Source: Corallococcus carmarthensis
GTDB taxonomy: Bacteria > Myxococcota > Myxococcia > Myxococcales > Myxococcaceae
Direction of reading: 5' to 3'
Length of the DNA stretch: 53,126 nt
Assembly: GCF_003611695.1 (NCBI RefSeq)
Contig: NZ_RAWE01000051.1
Location: forward strand, 1 to 53,126
Position numbers and translations under genes: made by a program. The number at the start of each line of letters is the position of its first letter. Position 1 is the first letter of the stretch. The notes below the pieces were generated by a model. It was not told the origin of the DNA, ran no database searches, and saw only the letters and a list, made by a program, of their open reading frames with translations. This document shows, one piece after another, positions 8,898 through 17,361 of the stretch.

Positions 8898-10106
8898 TCA
8901 CTGAAGCGCTTCGAGCAAAGCCGCCTGGAGCGCCTTCCGGTTCTCGGGGAAGTGCTGGCTGGGATAGGGCCGCGCTCCGCTCAGGATGGTTTCGTACTGC
9001 CGGTACATCGGGTCGGAGCGCGCGGGCTCCTGCTGATAGAAGGCGCGCGTGGCCTGCAGCAGGTAGCGGGGCCGGGTGCCCTCGGGACCGTCCTTGCTGA
9101 AGGCGATGAGGCTGCGAGTCTCGGGGGCCTGCATGAACGACGTGAAGGCCCGGGCATCCTCCGCGCACGTCCCGGTGCATTTCGCGTTGAGCACCAGCGC
9201 ATCCACGAAGACCGCCGGAGCCGAGCCCGTGCCCAGCGGAACCGAGATGACCTCCGGGAGCGGCATGGAGGGCTGGGCCTTGAGGATGTAGAACAGGCGC
9301 TCGGTGTAGCCCATGAAGCCGTTGGCCTGCTCCGCGGCGAAGGCCTCCTCCGCCACCGAGTTGTCCGCGTAGCTGCCATCCAGGCACGGATTGACGCCCG
9401 CTTCGAGCGAGCAGCTGTCGACGACCTCCGCGAACGCCCCCACCGTCGGTGAGTCGAGCGGCAGGGAGATGGCCCTCGCGATCGCATCCCCCGGATGCGT
9501 GTCCGCCCAGGCATCCAGGTACGACGAAGGCAGCGTCCAGCTTCCATCGAAGTTCGTCGCCAGCGGGCGCTTGCCGGGAGCCGCCTCGCGGAGGATCCGC
9601 ACGAGCGAGGCGCTGTCGGTGGCGGACCGGATGTTCGTGCTCCGCGCATAGACGACGTTGGTGCACAGGTAGGTGGGCACGCCAAAATCCTGACCGTTGA
9701 TGCGGACGGCCTCCTCCGCCGCGGGGTGCGCGACGCCCGACTCCAGCGCGACCGGCTGGATCCAGCCCTTCGCCGCGAGCGAGCCGAGCAGCAGCGTGTC
9801 CACCTCCACCACCTGGGCGGCCCCCGCTTCCGCGCCCAGGAGCGTGTTCAGCGTTCCCCCTTCATCCAGGTCATAGACATCCAGGTTGGCGTCGAACACG
9901 ACGTCCAGGTCGATCTCCGGATGGGCGCGCTCGAAGTCGGCTTCCAGCCGCTGCTCCAGGCTGGCGAAGCTGTCCCCCGCGGAGTCCGGGATGTATGGGA
10001 ACAGGACGGCCTTCAGCGGCCGCTTGGGAATGGGATCGGGGTCGGATGACTCCGAGCAGGCGCTCAGGACCAGCACGACGGGGAAGATCAGGGCTCTCCA
10101 ACTCAT
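8898..10106 (-). CDS. Thiaminase I-like (thiamine pyridinylase) secreted lipoprotein
   Basis: The 402-residue product has a lipoprotein signal with lipobox LSAC (Cys17) and a periplasmic-binding-protein-like fold: LKAVLFPYIPD, a segment ending DTLLLGSLAAKGW, and FGVPTYLCTNVVY. The last block matches, from memory, the active-site region of bacterial thiaminase I, where the nucleophilic Cys sits in a CTN motif; Cys148 would be that residue. GYTE (Glu269) lies 121 residues later, near the spacing of the catalytic Glu in known thiaminases. Thiaminase I replaces the thiazole of thiamine with another nucleophile and destroys the vitamin. A plain solute-binding protein is the alternative, but no transporter genes are adjacent. 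A good ribosome site (agagagg) precedes the ATG at 10106. Confidence 0.75.
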   Translation of the reverse strand: MSWRALIFPVVLVLSACSESSDPDPIPKRPLKAVLFPYIPDSAGDSFASLEQRLEADFERAHPEIDLDVVFDANLDVYDLDEGGTLNTLLGAEAGAAQVVEVDTLLLGSLAAKGWIQPVALESGVAHPAAEEAVRINGQDFGVPTYLCTNVVYARSTNIRSATDSASLVRILREAAPGKRPLATNFDGSWTLPSSYLDAWADTHPGDAIARAISLPLDSPTVGAFAEVVDSCSLEAGVNPCLDGSYADNSVAEEAFAAEQANGFMGYTERLFYILKAQPSMPLPEVISVPLGTGSAPAVFVDALVLNAKCTGTCAEDARAFTSFMQAPETRSLIAFSKDGPEGTRPRYLLQATRAFYQQEPARSDPMYRQYETILSGARPYPSQHFPENRKALQAALLEALQ

Positions 10107-10217
10107 GACGGATGACCTCTCTTTGGATGGACGCCGGGCGGCAGTCCATAGCAGGTCGCGGCCATGCCCGGCCACCCGCTGGCGCGCGAGTGCCTCACGG
10201 TTGGATGATGTCTGGCG

Positions 10218-10619
10218 ATGCGTGACTCGAAGCGGCTGATGGCGGTGGGAATGCTTCTGGCGGCGATGCCCGCCTGGGCCAGCGACATGTGCGGGCTTGG
10301 GGGCCTGGTGATGCTCCCGCCCGTCTATGTGTGGATCTTCATCGCAGGCATCATCGGCCTGGCGGTGCGCACGCCCCGCTCCGCGCGCATCGCCCTGGCG
10401 GTGCTGGTCGTCGGAGGCCTTCCCTCGTTGGGTACGGCGGTCCTCTGCCTCAGTGCGTCCTTCCACGATGCGGAGCTCAAGCACCCGACGATGTTCACCT
10501 GGGCGGTGGGCGCGCTCTTCCTGCTGACCGCGTCCCACGTCTGGGCCTTCTGGCGGCTCCTCCTGCGAGTGTCGAAGCAGGAGGGAAGCGGCGCGGTCCC
10601 CCCGACGGCGGACTCCTAG
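10218..10619 (+). CDS. Small multi-pass membrane protein of unknown function
   Basis: The 133-residue product has an N-terminal hydrophobic segment that could be a signal peptide (ending PAWAS) and three further hydrophobic stretches: VYVWIFIAGIIGLAV, IALAVLVVGGLPSLGTAVL and FTWAVGALFLLTASHVWAF. I recognise no family motif. It is divergent from the thiaminase-like gene across about 110 bases, and its stop overlaps the stop of the convergent hydrolase at 10616-10619. Confidence 0.6.
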   Translation: MRDSKRLMAVGMLLAAMPAWASDMCGLGGLVMLPPVYVWIFIAGIIGLAVRTPRSARIALAVLVVGGLPSLGTAVLCLSASFHDAELKHPTMFTWAVGALFLLTASHVWAFWRLLLRVSKQEGSGAVPPTADS

Positions 10620-11608
10620 CGCGCGAGGAAGGCGCGCATCTCGGAGACGACCTCCGCCTGCCGCGCGAGCCAGACGTAGTGCCCGGCGCCCTGGAGCGTC
10701 ACGAGCTTCCAGTTCGGCAGGCTCTTGAGCAGGGCTTCCTGAGCGGCCTCGTGCTGACGCAGCTCCGGCAGGAAGGCCTGGGCCCGCTCGCGCAGGTCGG
10801 CGGAGACGTTCTCCGCCTGGGTCAGGGACTCCACCCACCCCGCGAAGGCCTGGTCGTCGGAGATGGCCAGCACGGGCCCCTTCAGCTTCGCGTAGTCCGG
10901 CAGGGCCGCGCCCCGCACGCACTGCTCCGTCGACTCGGGGAGCCGGTGGTAGCGCAGGTACGCGCCGGTGGCGGCGTCGAACTCATACGCCTGATCAATC
11001 TCGTGCGGGGGGAACGGGCCGCCCAGGTCGCGCGCCAGCAGCGCCGTCACGGCCTCGCGTGACGGCTGCCCGTCGAGCACGGTGAACGGCAGCGGCGGCA
11101 GCGGACCGGGCTTCAGGAACGCGGCGATCTCCCCCTTGTTGTCCGTGGCGTCCAGGAAGATGAACGCCTCCACGCGCTCCGGATGGTTCACGCCCATCCA
11201 GTTCAACTCATCCCCCGCGAGCGAGTGCCCCGCGAGCGTCGCCTTCGCGAGCCCCAGCCCGTCCAGCGCGGCCAGCACGTCGTGCCCCAACGTCGCGCTG
11301 TCGTAGCCGGTGGCGGGCCAGCTCGACGCGCCGAAGCCGCGCCGGGTGAAGGCATACACGTGATGCGTGGCGATGAACTCCGGCGCCAGCACATCGTAGA
11401 CGTGGCCCGTGCTCCCCATGCCCGGCAGGAACACCAGCGCCGGTCCCTTGCCGCCGTAGTCCAGCACCTCCAGCTCGACCTCCGGGGCCACCGTCACCCG
11501 CCGCACCTGGTGCAGGGGATCCTCCGTGCCGTCGTGCGGCGAGGACGGCGTGGTGGCACAGGCGGAGAGCAGCAGCACCCACGACAGACGGAGCCAGGAC
11601 GTTCGCAT
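10616..11608 (-). CDS. Alpha/beta-fold hydrolase lipoprotein
   Basis: A 330-residue exported hydrolase. The signal peptide ends in lipobox LSAC (Cys16). The fold signature is clear: oxyanion region VFLPGMGSTGHVY, nucleophile elbow AGHSLAG (Ser129), a probable acid in AISDDQAF, and catalytic His310 in GAGHYVW. The ATG at 11608 has caaagg about ten bases upstream; an in-frame ATG at 11626 would add six residues. The substrate is unknown; the family includes esterases, lipases and epoxide hydrolases. No operon partner is evident. Confidence 0.85.
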   Translation of the reverse strand: MRTSWLRLSWVLLLSACATTPSSPHDGTEDPLHQVRRVTVAPEVELEVLDYGGKGPALVFLPGMGSTGHVYDVLAPEFIATHHVYAFTRRGFGASSWPATGYDSATLGHDVLAALDGLGLAKATLAGHSLAGDELNWMGVNHPERVEAFIFLDATDNKGEIAAFLKPGPLPPLPFTVLDGQPSREAVTALLARDLGGPFPPHEIDQAYEFDAATGAYLRYHRLPESTEQCVRGAALPDYAKLKGPVLAISDDQAFAGWVESLTQAENVSADLRERAQAFLPELRQHEAAQEALLKSLPNWKLVTLQGAGHYVWLARQAEVVSEMRAFLAR

Positions 11609-11680
11609 GGGCGGCAACCTTTGCATGGCCCGCCGCGACAACGGAACAGACTCAAGCCGGTAAAGCACACCTAGCTTGAT

Positions 11681-11709
11681 TTCAGCGGAACTTTCCACCC
11701 CTCGCTGAA
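11681..11709. promoter_or_regulatory. Inverted repeat upstream of the wall-active lipoprotein gene
   Basis: TTCAGCG (11681-11687) and CGCTGAA (11703-11709) form a perfect seven-base inverted repeat with a 15-base spacer, ending 17 bases before the ATG at 11726. It could be an operator or a leader hairpin near the ribosome site; no regulator is linked. Confidence 0.25.
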
Positions 11710-11725
11710 TCCCCCCTGGAGACGG

Positions 11726-12649
11726 ATGATGCGCTCGAATTGGATGACGTGGTCCCCTGCCCTGCTGCTGTCCGCGGGCCTGATGCTGGCCGCGTGCGGC
11801 GGCGCGGAGGTGGAGGCACCCGGGCTGGACATGTCTGCCATTGGCACGGTGGAGGGGGAAGCGAACTCCCCCATCTACGACCGGGCGCGTGCGTACGCCG
11901 CCGCCAATCCCAAGCGTGACGGCGGTTCGTGGAACCAGTGGTGCGGTTCGCTGATGGTGCGCTTCGGGCAGCTTCCGGACTCCGCGGTGCGTCCCACCGC
12001 CATCGAGGCGTACCGCGCATCTCGCATCGTCTCCACGGATGCGTCCAAGGCGCTGACGGGGGCCTTCCACTGGTGGGACATCGGGTCGGCGGGCCACGTG
12101 GGCGCGGACCTGAACGGCGGCGGCGGCACGGTGTTCATGGCCACCTACAACCTCTCCCAGTCCTGGGGAGATGCGATTGGCGTGAACAGCGTCTCCGGCT
12201 ACTCGGCGAAGACGGGCGCGCGCTACCTGGGCTGGTCCATGGACTACGCGGGCGGGAAGATTGCTGGCGGTGGCCAGGCGCCGGGCGGCGGTTCGAGCAG
12301 CCTGCCGCAGACGACCACGGAGTTCGACGGCATCCCGGGTGAAATCTATTACAAGCGCATCCAGACGGTGGGCCGGCGCGACTACGGCTACACGGGCCCC
12401 ATCGACGGCGTGACGGGGGCGAACACGGAGAAGATCCGCGTGCGCATCACCGCGCGCGAACTGAACCGCCGCGGCGGCCCGCGCACCTCCGCCGAGGACG
12501 ATGGCGTCCCGGGCTCCATCTACTGGACCCGCGTCCAGACGGTGGGCCGCGAGTTCGGGTACACGGGCCCCATTGACGGCCTCCCCGGCGCGAACACGTA
12601 CAAGGCCGAGCACAAGATCTGCGCGTACGCCGTGAACCGCGCGTTCTGA
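11726..12649 (+). CDS. Putative cell-wall hydrolase lipoprotein (CHAP/NlpC-like core plus two C-terminal binding repeats)
   Basis: The 307-residue product has lipobox LAAC (Cys24). The central region contains GSWNQWCGSLM (Cys73) and, 51 residues later, GSAGHVGADLNGGG (His124), the Cys/His arrangement of CHAP- or NlpC/P60-type peptidoglycan amidases and endopeptidases. After a GQAPGGGSSS linker come two tandem repeats of about 48 residues (201-248 and 259-306), each with DGxPGxIYxxRxQTVGR and GYTGPIDGxxGANT. These resemble the small peptidoglycan-binding repeats of phage and actinobacterial lysins. The product is probably an envelope-anchored wall hydrolase; the catalytic assignment is by motif only. 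A ggagacgg ribosome site precedes the ATG. Confidence 0.65.
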   Translation: MMRSNWMTWSPALLLSAGLMLAACGGAEVEAPGLDMSAIGTVEGEANSPIYDRARAYAAANPKRDGGSWNQWCGSLMVRFGQLPDSAVRPTAIEAYRASRIVSTDASKALTGAFHWWDIGSAGHVGADLNGGGGTVFMATYNLSQSWGDAIGVNSVSGYSAKTGARYLGWSMDYAGGKIAGGGQAPGGGSSSLPQTTTEFDGIPGEIYYKRIQTVGRRDYGYTGPIDGVTGANTEKIRVRITARELNRRGGPRTSAEDDGVPGSIYWTRVQTVGREFGYTGPIDGLPGANTYKAEHKICAYAVNRAF

Positions 12650-12675
12650 CCGCGCACGGGGCCCCACGGCGCGGT
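12649..12675 (+). terminator. Hairpin between the wall-active lipoprotein and the DUF4139 pair
   Basis: ACCGCGC (12649-12655) pairs with GCGCGGT (12669-12675), with an internal GGGGCCCC palindrome. CACGGCG (12665-12671) can alternatively pair with CGCCGTG (12686-12692). It overlaps the stop region of the upstream gene and is a plausible GC-rich terminator without a T-run. Confidence 0.4.
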
Positions 12676-12770
12676 GCGTGATCCACGCCGTGGGCAGCCC
12701 CCGTCGTCTCCATCGCCATGCGAGGGGGCGTCGGGGTAGCGTGCGGCCCTCTCCACGGAAGAGGGGGCTC

Positions 12771-15023
12771 ATGCGCGTCGTACCGTCCGTCCTGGAATCC
12801 GTCACCGTTCACGCCGAGGGCGCGCTGTGCACGCGCGCGTTCGTGCTCTCACCCGAGAACGGCCACCTGCCCGGACAGGTCCGCGTCGACGGCCTGCCCC
12901 TGGCCCTTCGCACGGGCTCGCTGCGCGCCCGCGTGGTGGAGGGGCCGTCGGGACTTCTCGTCCGCGACCTCAAGCCCACGTTCGACGTGCGGCTGCCGCC
13001 GGAGTCGGAGCTGCCCGCGGAGCAGCACTCGCTGGAAGCGGCGGAGGCCACGCTGTCGGCCGTGCACAGCCAGCTGGAGCGGGTGCGCTCCGATATCGCG
13101 GCGCTCCGCGGCCTGACCCCCACCTGGCCGGCCCAGCGCAAGGGCCACCCCCCGCGCGAGGCGCCGCTCACCGCGATGCTGTCGCTCACGGGCTTCGTGG
13201 ACGCGGAGCTGGCGGAGCTGCAGGCCCAGGAGCTGGACCTGGGGCGGCGGCACCGCGACGCCACGAACGAGGTGGAGCTGCGCCGCCGCCGCGTTCAGGA
13301 GCTGTCCTCCGCTCGGAGCGTGGACCGCGCCCGGCTCTTCCGCGCGGCGCTGCTGACGCTGTCCGGCCCCATCGCCGCGAACGCGGACGCGCGGCTGGTG
13401 CTGGAGTACGCGGTGGCCGGCGCGCGCTGGGTGCCCACCTATGACCTGCGCCTTCCGCGCACGCTGGAGGAAGGCACGCTGCGCATGCGCGCCGCCGTCA
13501 TCCAGAAGACCGGCGAGGACTGGGCGGGGGTCCGGCTGGCGGTCTCCACGGCGAGCCTGGAGCGGCGCGCGGAGGTACCGGAGCTGAAGTCGCTGCGCAT
13601 CGGCCGCAGCCAGCCGCCTCCCGCGCGCTCCGGGTGGCGAGAGCCCGCGCCGGGCCTGGAGGAGCTGTTCGCGGGCTACGACGCCCTGTACGCCGTGGCG
13701 GCGGCCGCGGCGAAGCCCGAACCGCAGCCCATGCCCATCCGTCCGCAAGAGGAACCCGCGCCTGAAGAGGCGGACGACGTGTTCGAGCAGGAAAAGTCCT
13801 ACAAGGAATCGGCTTCGTTCGGAGGCGCACCCGGAGGGCCGCCCAGCGCGTCCATGCCTCCTCCGATGCCACCGCCCATGGCGGCCCCGAAGTCCTCGGG
13901 AGCGTTCCTGGGCGGCGCCCGTCCCTCGGCGCCCCGCCGCAGTGTCACCGGCGCCATTTCCGCGCAGGCGCCGAGCATGGCCCCGCCCCGAGGCGGCGGC
14001 GGCATGGACCGCATGCGCAACAAGAAGCGCGCGGTCGTGGAGGACGACTTCGACGGCGCCCCGATGGCGGACATGTCGATGGACGAAGAAGGCGGCGGTG
14101 GCGGAGAGGAGCTTCGGCGCGCGGCGGGCCTGGAGCCGGCGGACGGCCTGTTCGACTACGACTCGCTGACGCTGGCCTCCGCGGCCTCTCCCGCGCAGCG
14201 CGGCCTGTTGCGTCCCCGTCCCGCGCTCGTCTCCCAGGCGAGGTTGTCCATCACCTCCGTGAACGTGCAGGTGGAGGTGGTGCGCCTGGAGGCCCAGGCC
14301 GTCCTCTTCGCCGAGTCCGTGAACTACGTGGAGCCCCCCACCTGGGCCGTGCCGCCGCGCGACTCCGCCCGGCACTTCGATGCGCGCTTCGACGCGGACG
14401 CCGTCGCGGACGTGCCCTCTGACGGTGCGTGGCACACGGTGCCGATGTTGACGGTGCCCCTGGAGATGAAGGCCGAGTACGTGTGCGTGCCCTCCGTGGA
14501 GCCGCGCGTCTTCCGCACGGTGCGCCTGGACAACGCCTCGCCGCATCCGCTGCTCGCGGGCCCCGTGGACGTGACGCTCGGCGACGAGTTCCTGATGACG
14601 TCTCCGCTGCCCACGATGGGGCCGGGTGAGACGCAGCGGCTGGGCCTGGGCGTGGAGGAGGCGCTCCAGGTGGCGCGCAACACCCGCTTCGACGAGGCCA
14701 CGGGCGGCATGTTCGGCAACAGCACCGTGCTCACGCACCACGTCTCCGTGGAGGTGGCCAACCACCTCTCCCGCCCCGCGAACATCGCCATCTCCGAGCG
14801 CATTGGCGCGGTCCCCGAGTCCCAGAAGGACATCAAGGTGGAAGAGGCGGAGGTGGTGCCGCCCTGGCAGAAGCCCACACCCCTGCCGGGTGAGGATGCG
14901 GTGGAGGGCGAGCGGACGTGGCGCGTGAGCGTCCCCGCTGGAGAGAAGCGTTCGATGAAGGCGACGTGGGTCGTGAAGCTGCCCGCCAGCAAGATGCTGA
15001 ACGGCGGGAACCGGAGGACGTGA
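12771..15023 (+). CDS. DUF4139/DUF4140 (mucoidy inhibitor MuiA-like) protein, large paralogue
   Basis: The 750-residue product has the MuiA-family layout: an N-terminal beta domain (ESVTVHAEGALCTRAF, DUF4140-like), a coiled-coil region (about residues 85-180), then the DUF4139 domain with ARWVPTYDLRLP and the ending EKRSMKATWVVKLP. A low-complexity Pro/Ala/Met-rich insert with several acidic clusters (about residues 310-450) interrupts the domain and is probably disordered. No signal peptide is visible. The biochemical role of the family is not established; the name comes from an effect on mucoid colonies. Its TGA overlaps the next ATG by one base (TGATG at 15021-15025), so the two proteins are co-translated. 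A gagggg ribosome site precedes ATG 12771. Confidence 0.8.
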   Translation: MRVVPSVLESVTVHAEGALCTRAFVLSPENGHLPGQVRVDGLPLALRTGSLRARVVEGPSGLLVRDLKPTFDVRLPPESELPAEQHSLEAAEATLSAVHSQLERVRSDIAALRGLTPTWPAQRKGHPPREAPLTAMLSLTGFVDAELAELQAQELDLGRRHRDATNEVELRRRRVQELSSARSVDRARLFRAALLTLSGPIAANADARLVLEYAVAGARWVPTYDLRLPRTLEEGTLRMRAAVIQKTGEDWAGVRLAVSTASLERRAEVPELKSLRIGRSQPPPARSGWREPAPGLEELFAGYDALYAVAAAAAKPEPQPMPIRPQEEPAPEEADDVFEQEKSYKESASFGGAPGGPPSASMPPPMPPPMAAPKSSGAFLGGARPSAPRRSVTGAISAQAPSMAPPRGGGGMDRMRNKKRAVVEDDFDGAPMADMSMDEEGGGGGEELRRAAGLEPADGLFDYDSLTLASAASPAQRGLLRPRPALVSQARLSITSVNVQVEVVRLEAQAVLFAESVNYVEPPTWAVPPRDSARHFDARFDADAVADVPSDGAWHTVPMLTVPLEMKAEYVCVPSVEPRVFRTVRLDNASPHPLLAGPVDVTLGDEFLMTSPLPTMGPGETQRLGLGVEEALQVARNTRFDEATGGMFGNSTVLTHHVSVEVANHLSRPANIAISERIGAVPESQKDIKVEEAEVVPPWQKPTPLPGEDAVEGERTWRVSVPAGEKRSMKATWVVKLPASKMLNGGNRRT

Positions 15024-16582
15024 TGCGCACTTCCATTCTGTTGCCCATGGTCAAGGTGACGGTCCTGGAGGACCGGGCGCTCGTCGAGCGCAGCGGCACG
15101 GTGACGCTGCCCCCGGGCCCCTGCCGCCTCGTGGTGGACGGACTGCCGGCGGTGGCGGTGGACCGCTCGCTCCAGGCGAAGCTCACCGGAGGCATGGTGA
15201 CCCAGGCCAGCCTGCGTCGCACGAGGCGCGCGGTGCTGCCCGAAGCGCTGCGCGAGCACCGCTCGGCGCTGGCCCGCCGCGCCTTCGACCGCGAGCAGGT
15301 GCTGGCGCGAGCCCAGGCGGAGCTGCGGCGCCTGGAGGCGAAGCACGAACTGCTGGAGACCGCGCGCCAGGACATCCTCCGCGCCATCGCCGAGCGCAGC
15401 GGCGCCGGCGAAGCGGATCCAGCGAAGTGGAAGGAGCAGCTCGCGACGGTCCGCCAGGAGCAGACCGCGACGGATGATCAGCTCCGGCAGGCCCGCCGCG
15501 ACCTGGGCCGCCTGGAGCGGCAGCACATCCAGGAGAACCGCGACGTGCTGTCGCGCACGGAAGCGCCGGAGCCCACGGTGGACGTGCGCGCCGAGCTGGA
15601 CGTGAGCCACGCGGCGGGCGGCGAGGCGACGTTGACGCTCAGCTACCTGGTGCCGTGCGCCGCCTGGCGGCCGGCCTACCGCGCGGCGCTGGGCCTCGCG
15701 GAGTCCGCGTCCACGGTGACGTTGGAGTGCGAGGCCGTCGTCTGGCAGAACACCGGCGAGGCGTGGAAGGACGTGACGCTGGCCTTCTCCACGGCGCGCC
15801 CCACGCTGGGCGCCACGCCGCCCCGGCTCACGGAGGACTGGCTCACCCTGCGGGACAAGACGTCGCGCGAGAAGCAGGTCGTGGACGTCTCCATGCGCGA
15901 GGAGTCGCTCCAGGAGACGGGCGAGGCCGGAGCGGCGAAGGCCGCGGACGCGCTGCCCGGCATGGACGACGGCGGCGAGGCGGTGACGCTGTCCGCGCCG
16001 CACAAGGCCACGGTGCCGTCGGACGGCGAAGCGCACCGCGTGGCGCTGTTCGCGTTCACCTCGCCCGCCACGTCGGAGCTGGTGGCCTGCCCGGAGCAGT
16101 CGCCGCTGGTGCACCGCGTGGCGCGGTTCGACAACACGGGACCGGCGGTGCTGCTCGCGGGGCCGGTGGACCTGGTGCGCGCCAATGGCTACGTGGGCCG
16201 CGCGCAGCTCAAGTTCGCGGGCCGCAACGAACGCGTGAAGCTGGGCTTCGGCAGCGAGGACTCGCTGCGCGTGTCGCGGCAGGTGGACGTGGGCGAGGAG
16301 GTCGCCCGCATCACCGGCCGGCGCACGCGCACGCAGAAGGTGAAGCTGTTCGTCTCCAACATGGGCGCGAAGCCCGCGGCGCTCGCGGTGGAGGAGCGCA
16401 TGCCGGTGTCGGAGGTGGAGGCCGTGGAGGTGGCGATGCTCAAGGACGCCACGAAGCCCGCGCCCACGAAGGTGAGCAACGAGGGCATCGTGCGCTTCGA
16501 GTTGAGCGTGCCGCCGCGCTCACAGCAGACGGTGGCCTTCGGCTTCACGGTGGCCCGCGCCGCCAAGGTCGCCGGCCTGTAG
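15023..16582 (+). CDS. DUF4139 (MuiA-like) protein, smaller paralogue
   Basis: The 519-residue product repeats the layout of its upstream neighbour: N-terminal MVKVTVLEDRALVERSGTV, a coiled coil (about residues 75-180: ELRRLEAKHELLE, LRQARRDLGRLERQ), then the DUF4139 domain from SYLVPCAAWRPAYRAAL to the terminal FGFTVARA. It lacks the long Pro/Met-rich insert. The start at 15023 is set by the TGATG overlap and a GGAGG eight bases upstream; the longer open frame from 14918 is not used. Tandem, divergent paralogues with coupled translation suggest that the products form a hetero-complex (inference). Confidence 0.8.
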   Translation: MRTSILLPMVKVTVLEDRALVERSGTVTLPPGPCRLVVDGLPAVAVDRSLQAKLTGGMVTQASLRRTRRAVLPEALREHRSALARRAFDREQVLARAQAELRRLEAKHELLETARQDILRAIAERSGAGEADPAKWKEQLATVRQEQTATDDQLRQARRDLGRLERQHIQENRDVLSRTEAPEPTVDVRAELDVSHAAGGEATLTLSYLVPCAAWRPAYRAALGLAESASTVTLECEAVVWQNTGEAWKDVTLAFSTARPTLGATPPRLTEDWLTLRDKTSREKQVVDVSMREESLQETGEAGAAKAADALPGMDDGGEAVTLSAPHKATVPSDGEAHRVALFAFTSPATSELVACPEQSPLVHRVARFDNTGPAVLLAGPVDLVRANGYVGRAQLKFAGRNERVKLGFGSEDSLRVSRQVDVGEEVARITGRRTRTQKVKLFVSNMGAKPAALAVEERMPVSEVEAVEVAMLKDATKPAPTKVSNEGIVRFELSVPPRSQQTVAFGFTVARAAKVAGL

Positions 16583-16596
16583 GGAACCGCCACGCC

Positions 16597-17361
16597 ATGC
16601 CCTTCGCGACGAAGTCCGGCCGCCGCATCCACTACGAGGTCCAGGGACACGGACCACCCCTGCTGCTCCTGCACGGCCTGCTCCAGCTGGGCTCGCACTG
16701 GTCGCTCAAGGGGTACCTGCCCTCGCTGACGGACACGTACACGGTGGTGACGTTCGACTCGCTGGGGCACGGCCAGAGCGACACGCCGCACGACCTGGAG
16801 GCCTACGGTCTGCGGCACCGGGTGGAGGACGCGCTGTCGGTGCTCGACACGCTCTCCATCGACCGGGTGCACGCGTGGGGCTACTCGATGGGCGGCTGGA
16901 CGGTGTGTGGCCTGGCGTCCTTCGCGCCGGAGCGGCTGGCCTCGTACGTGGTGGGCGGCTGGGATCCGGTCGTGGGCCTGCCCGTGGCCTACGCGGCCCT
17001 GGAGAAGCAGCTCAAGCCCGGCACGAGCGTGGACTGGTTCCAGGTGCTCCTCCTGGGCGCACGGCGCGCGCCGGAGCTGGCGGAGGCCATCGACTCGGGA
17101 GACCTGGAGGCGCTGCGGCTGTGCATGAAGGTCTGTGAATCCTCCGCGGGCCTGGATGAGGCCCTGGTGCGGTCCGGACGCCCGGGGCTGCTGTACTGCG
17201 GCGCGCTGGACCCGTACCACGACTCCATGAAAGCCGTGGCCGCGCGGGCCGGCGCGGCGTTCGCGACCATCGAGCATGCCGACCACGGCGGTGCCTGGGC
17301 GAAGGCACCCAAGGTGCTGCCCCACGTCCTGCCGTTCCTCGACTCCGTCACACGGCCCTGA
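16597..17361 (+). CDS. Alpha/beta-fold hydrolase
   Basis: A cytoplasmic hydrolase of 254 residues without a signal peptide. Motifs: LLLLHGLLQLGSHW (oxyanion loop), FDSLGHGQSD, nucleophile elbow WGYSMGG (Ser97), acid in CGALDPY and catalytic His in EHADHGGAW. It resembles the small-ester/haloperoxidase-like group; the substrate is unknown. It starts 14 bases after the DUF4139 pair on the same strand and is probably in the same transcript. Its stop abuts that of the convergent lipoprotein gene. Confidence 0.85.
   Translation: MPFATKSGRRIHYEVQGHGPPLLLLHGLLQLGSHWSLKGYLPSLTDTYTVVTFDSLGHGQSDTPHDLEAYGLRHRVEDALSVLDTLSIDRVHAWGYSMGGWTVCGLASFAPERLASYVVGGWDPVVGLPVAYAALEKQLKPGTSVDWFQVLLLGARRAPELAEAIDSGDLEALRLCMKVCESSAGLDEALVRSGRPGLLYCGALDPYHDSMKAVAARAGAAFATIEHADHGGAWAKAPKVLPHVLPFLDSVTRP

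Noticed and set aside
8632-9452. Extension of the kinase frame past the frameshift to give 793 residues
   Set aside because: The extra stretch is antisense to the thiaminase-like gene and has non-protein-like composition; the continuation in the other frame is coherent.
10107-10922. N-terminal extension of the thiaminase-like frame to 10922
   Set aside because: It overlaps the divergent membrane-protein gene and the hydrolase gene; a signal peptide and strong ribosome site mark 10106 as the start.
11627-12805. N-terminal extension of the alpha/beta hydrolase frame to 12805
   Set aside because: It is antisense to the wall-active lipoprotein and precedes a clear lipoprotein signal at 11608.
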